A stretch of DNA of 26,334 nucleotides from Minisyncoccota bacterium (GTDB taxonomy: Bacteria; Patescibacteriota; Minisyncoccia; UBA6257; JAKLIH01). The stretch is from NCBI GenBank assembly GCA_028691405.1, contig JAQUZI010000003.1:1-26334 (forward strand), read 5' to 3'. Made by a program: the position numbers and the translations under genes. The notes beneath the pieces are model-generated. The model saw only the letters and a program-made list of their open reading frames with translations, did no database searches and had not been told where the DNA came from. Below, piece by piece: positions 26,198 to 26,334 of the stretch (within the stretch, counting starts at the first letter, position 1; every line of letters starts with the position of its first letter).

Positions 26198-26334
26198 TTA
26201 CTCTCAGAATTCTAATAATATATCAATACTTGGGTGTTTCTTACTGTTAGTTTGCAGTGTAATATTTGCAAATGATTTCTTAGGCATTCTACTTGTATTA
26301 TCAAAGAGATTTACTTGTTTCTTAGTTATTGATA
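26198..26334 (-). CDS. C-terminal end of an unknown protein (cut by window edge)
   Basis: An open frame of 44 residues runs in from the right edge and ends TAA at 26198-26200, followed 8 bases later by a terminator. The other two minus frames hold several stops. One UGA near the end is read as Trp. The tail is basic in its first half and ends with hydrophobic and acidic residues. Too short to assign. It is not nusA-like, although nusA commonly lies upstream of infB. Confidence 0.6.

Noticed and set aside
1..26334. UGA read as glycine (code 25, as in Absconditabacteria and Gracilibacteria)
   Set aside because: The iPGM DGWG site, the S4-domain FDKWLA site and the WYGGFP loop all call for an aromatic. 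Conserved glycines in the same genes use GGN.
1..26334. UGA as selenocysteine
   Set aside because: UGA occurs many times across ordinary housekeeping genes, at Trp positions, with no selenocysteine insertion hairpins seen downstream.
1..26334. Mollicute (Mycoplasma-like) origin
   Set aside because: LCP protein, polyprenyl-phosphate glycosylation, HtrA with PDZ, minimal IF-2 and the Leu/Val isoacceptors do not fit. Not fully excluded without a phylogeny.

Overview
The window is a very A+T-rich, gene-dense bacterial chromosome segment carrying housekeeping and cell-envelope genes. Its dominant feature is that UGA is read as tryptophan. Read with the standard code, about 16 of the 25 protein genes break into fragments. 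Read with UGA as Trp they become single full-length frames, more than 40 codons in all, and every stop in the window is TAA or TAG. The clearest case is the invariant DGWG motif of phosphoglycerate mutase, where W14 is TGA at 15381-15383. The organism still makes a wall-type envelope (LytR-CpsA-Psr protein, polyprenyl-phosphate sugar transfer). It has a tRNA set with Val-GAC, Leu-GAG and Leu-CAG, an initiation factor 2 that starts at its G domain, a short UvrC, and almost no Shine-Dalgarno sequences. I infer a reduced Patescibacteria (CPR)-like bacterium rather than a Mollicute. The lineage is an inference; the codon reading is close to certain.

Layout. 1-2087 (-): a zinc-dehydrogenase/Gfo-Idh-MocA fusion that runs off the left edge. 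2213-2697: tRNA-Pro with a GC-rich terminator hairpin, then a small GC-richer gene that alone has a strong Shine-Dalgarno. 2789-4977 (-): an operon of a Gmad2-domain protein, an LCP protein and peptidyl-tRNA hydrolase. 5070-7099: tRNA-Arg, ribonuclease J, tRNA-Leu(CAG). 7176-9486 (-): a membrane operon of a YvlD/holin-4-like protein, SecG and an anchored peptide-binding protein. 9607-11171: HtrA-like protease (+), tRNA-Gly (-), DksA/TraR-type zinc finger protein (+). 11174-15245 (-): a large charged protein of unknown function, then a GT2 glycosyltransferase with a multi-spanning sugar-transfer-like membrane protein. 15342-18171 (+): a divergent phosphoglycerate mutase overlapping a short uvrC. 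18179-20545 (-): anchored thioredoxin-fold protein, tRNA-Leu(GAG), L19 with a long tail, RluD-type pseudouridine synthase, tRNA-Val(GAC), tRNA-Ile(UAU). 20596-26334 (-): FtsH, a secreted repeat protein, tRNA-Cys, RbfA, IF-2, and the 3' end of an unknown gene.

Expression signals are unusually legible. I could place 19 promoters of the sigma-70 type. Sixteen have a 17-nt spacer and three (all tRNA genes) a 16-nt spacer; 17 of the 19 carry a TGN extended -10. mRNA leaders are estimated at about 10-40 nt, A/T-rich and without Shine-Dalgarno. Most units end in a short hairpin flanked by A and T runs, often shared by convergent units. No gap longer than 300 bases lacks a gene, and I see no CRISPR array, insertion sequence, integrase or rRNA.
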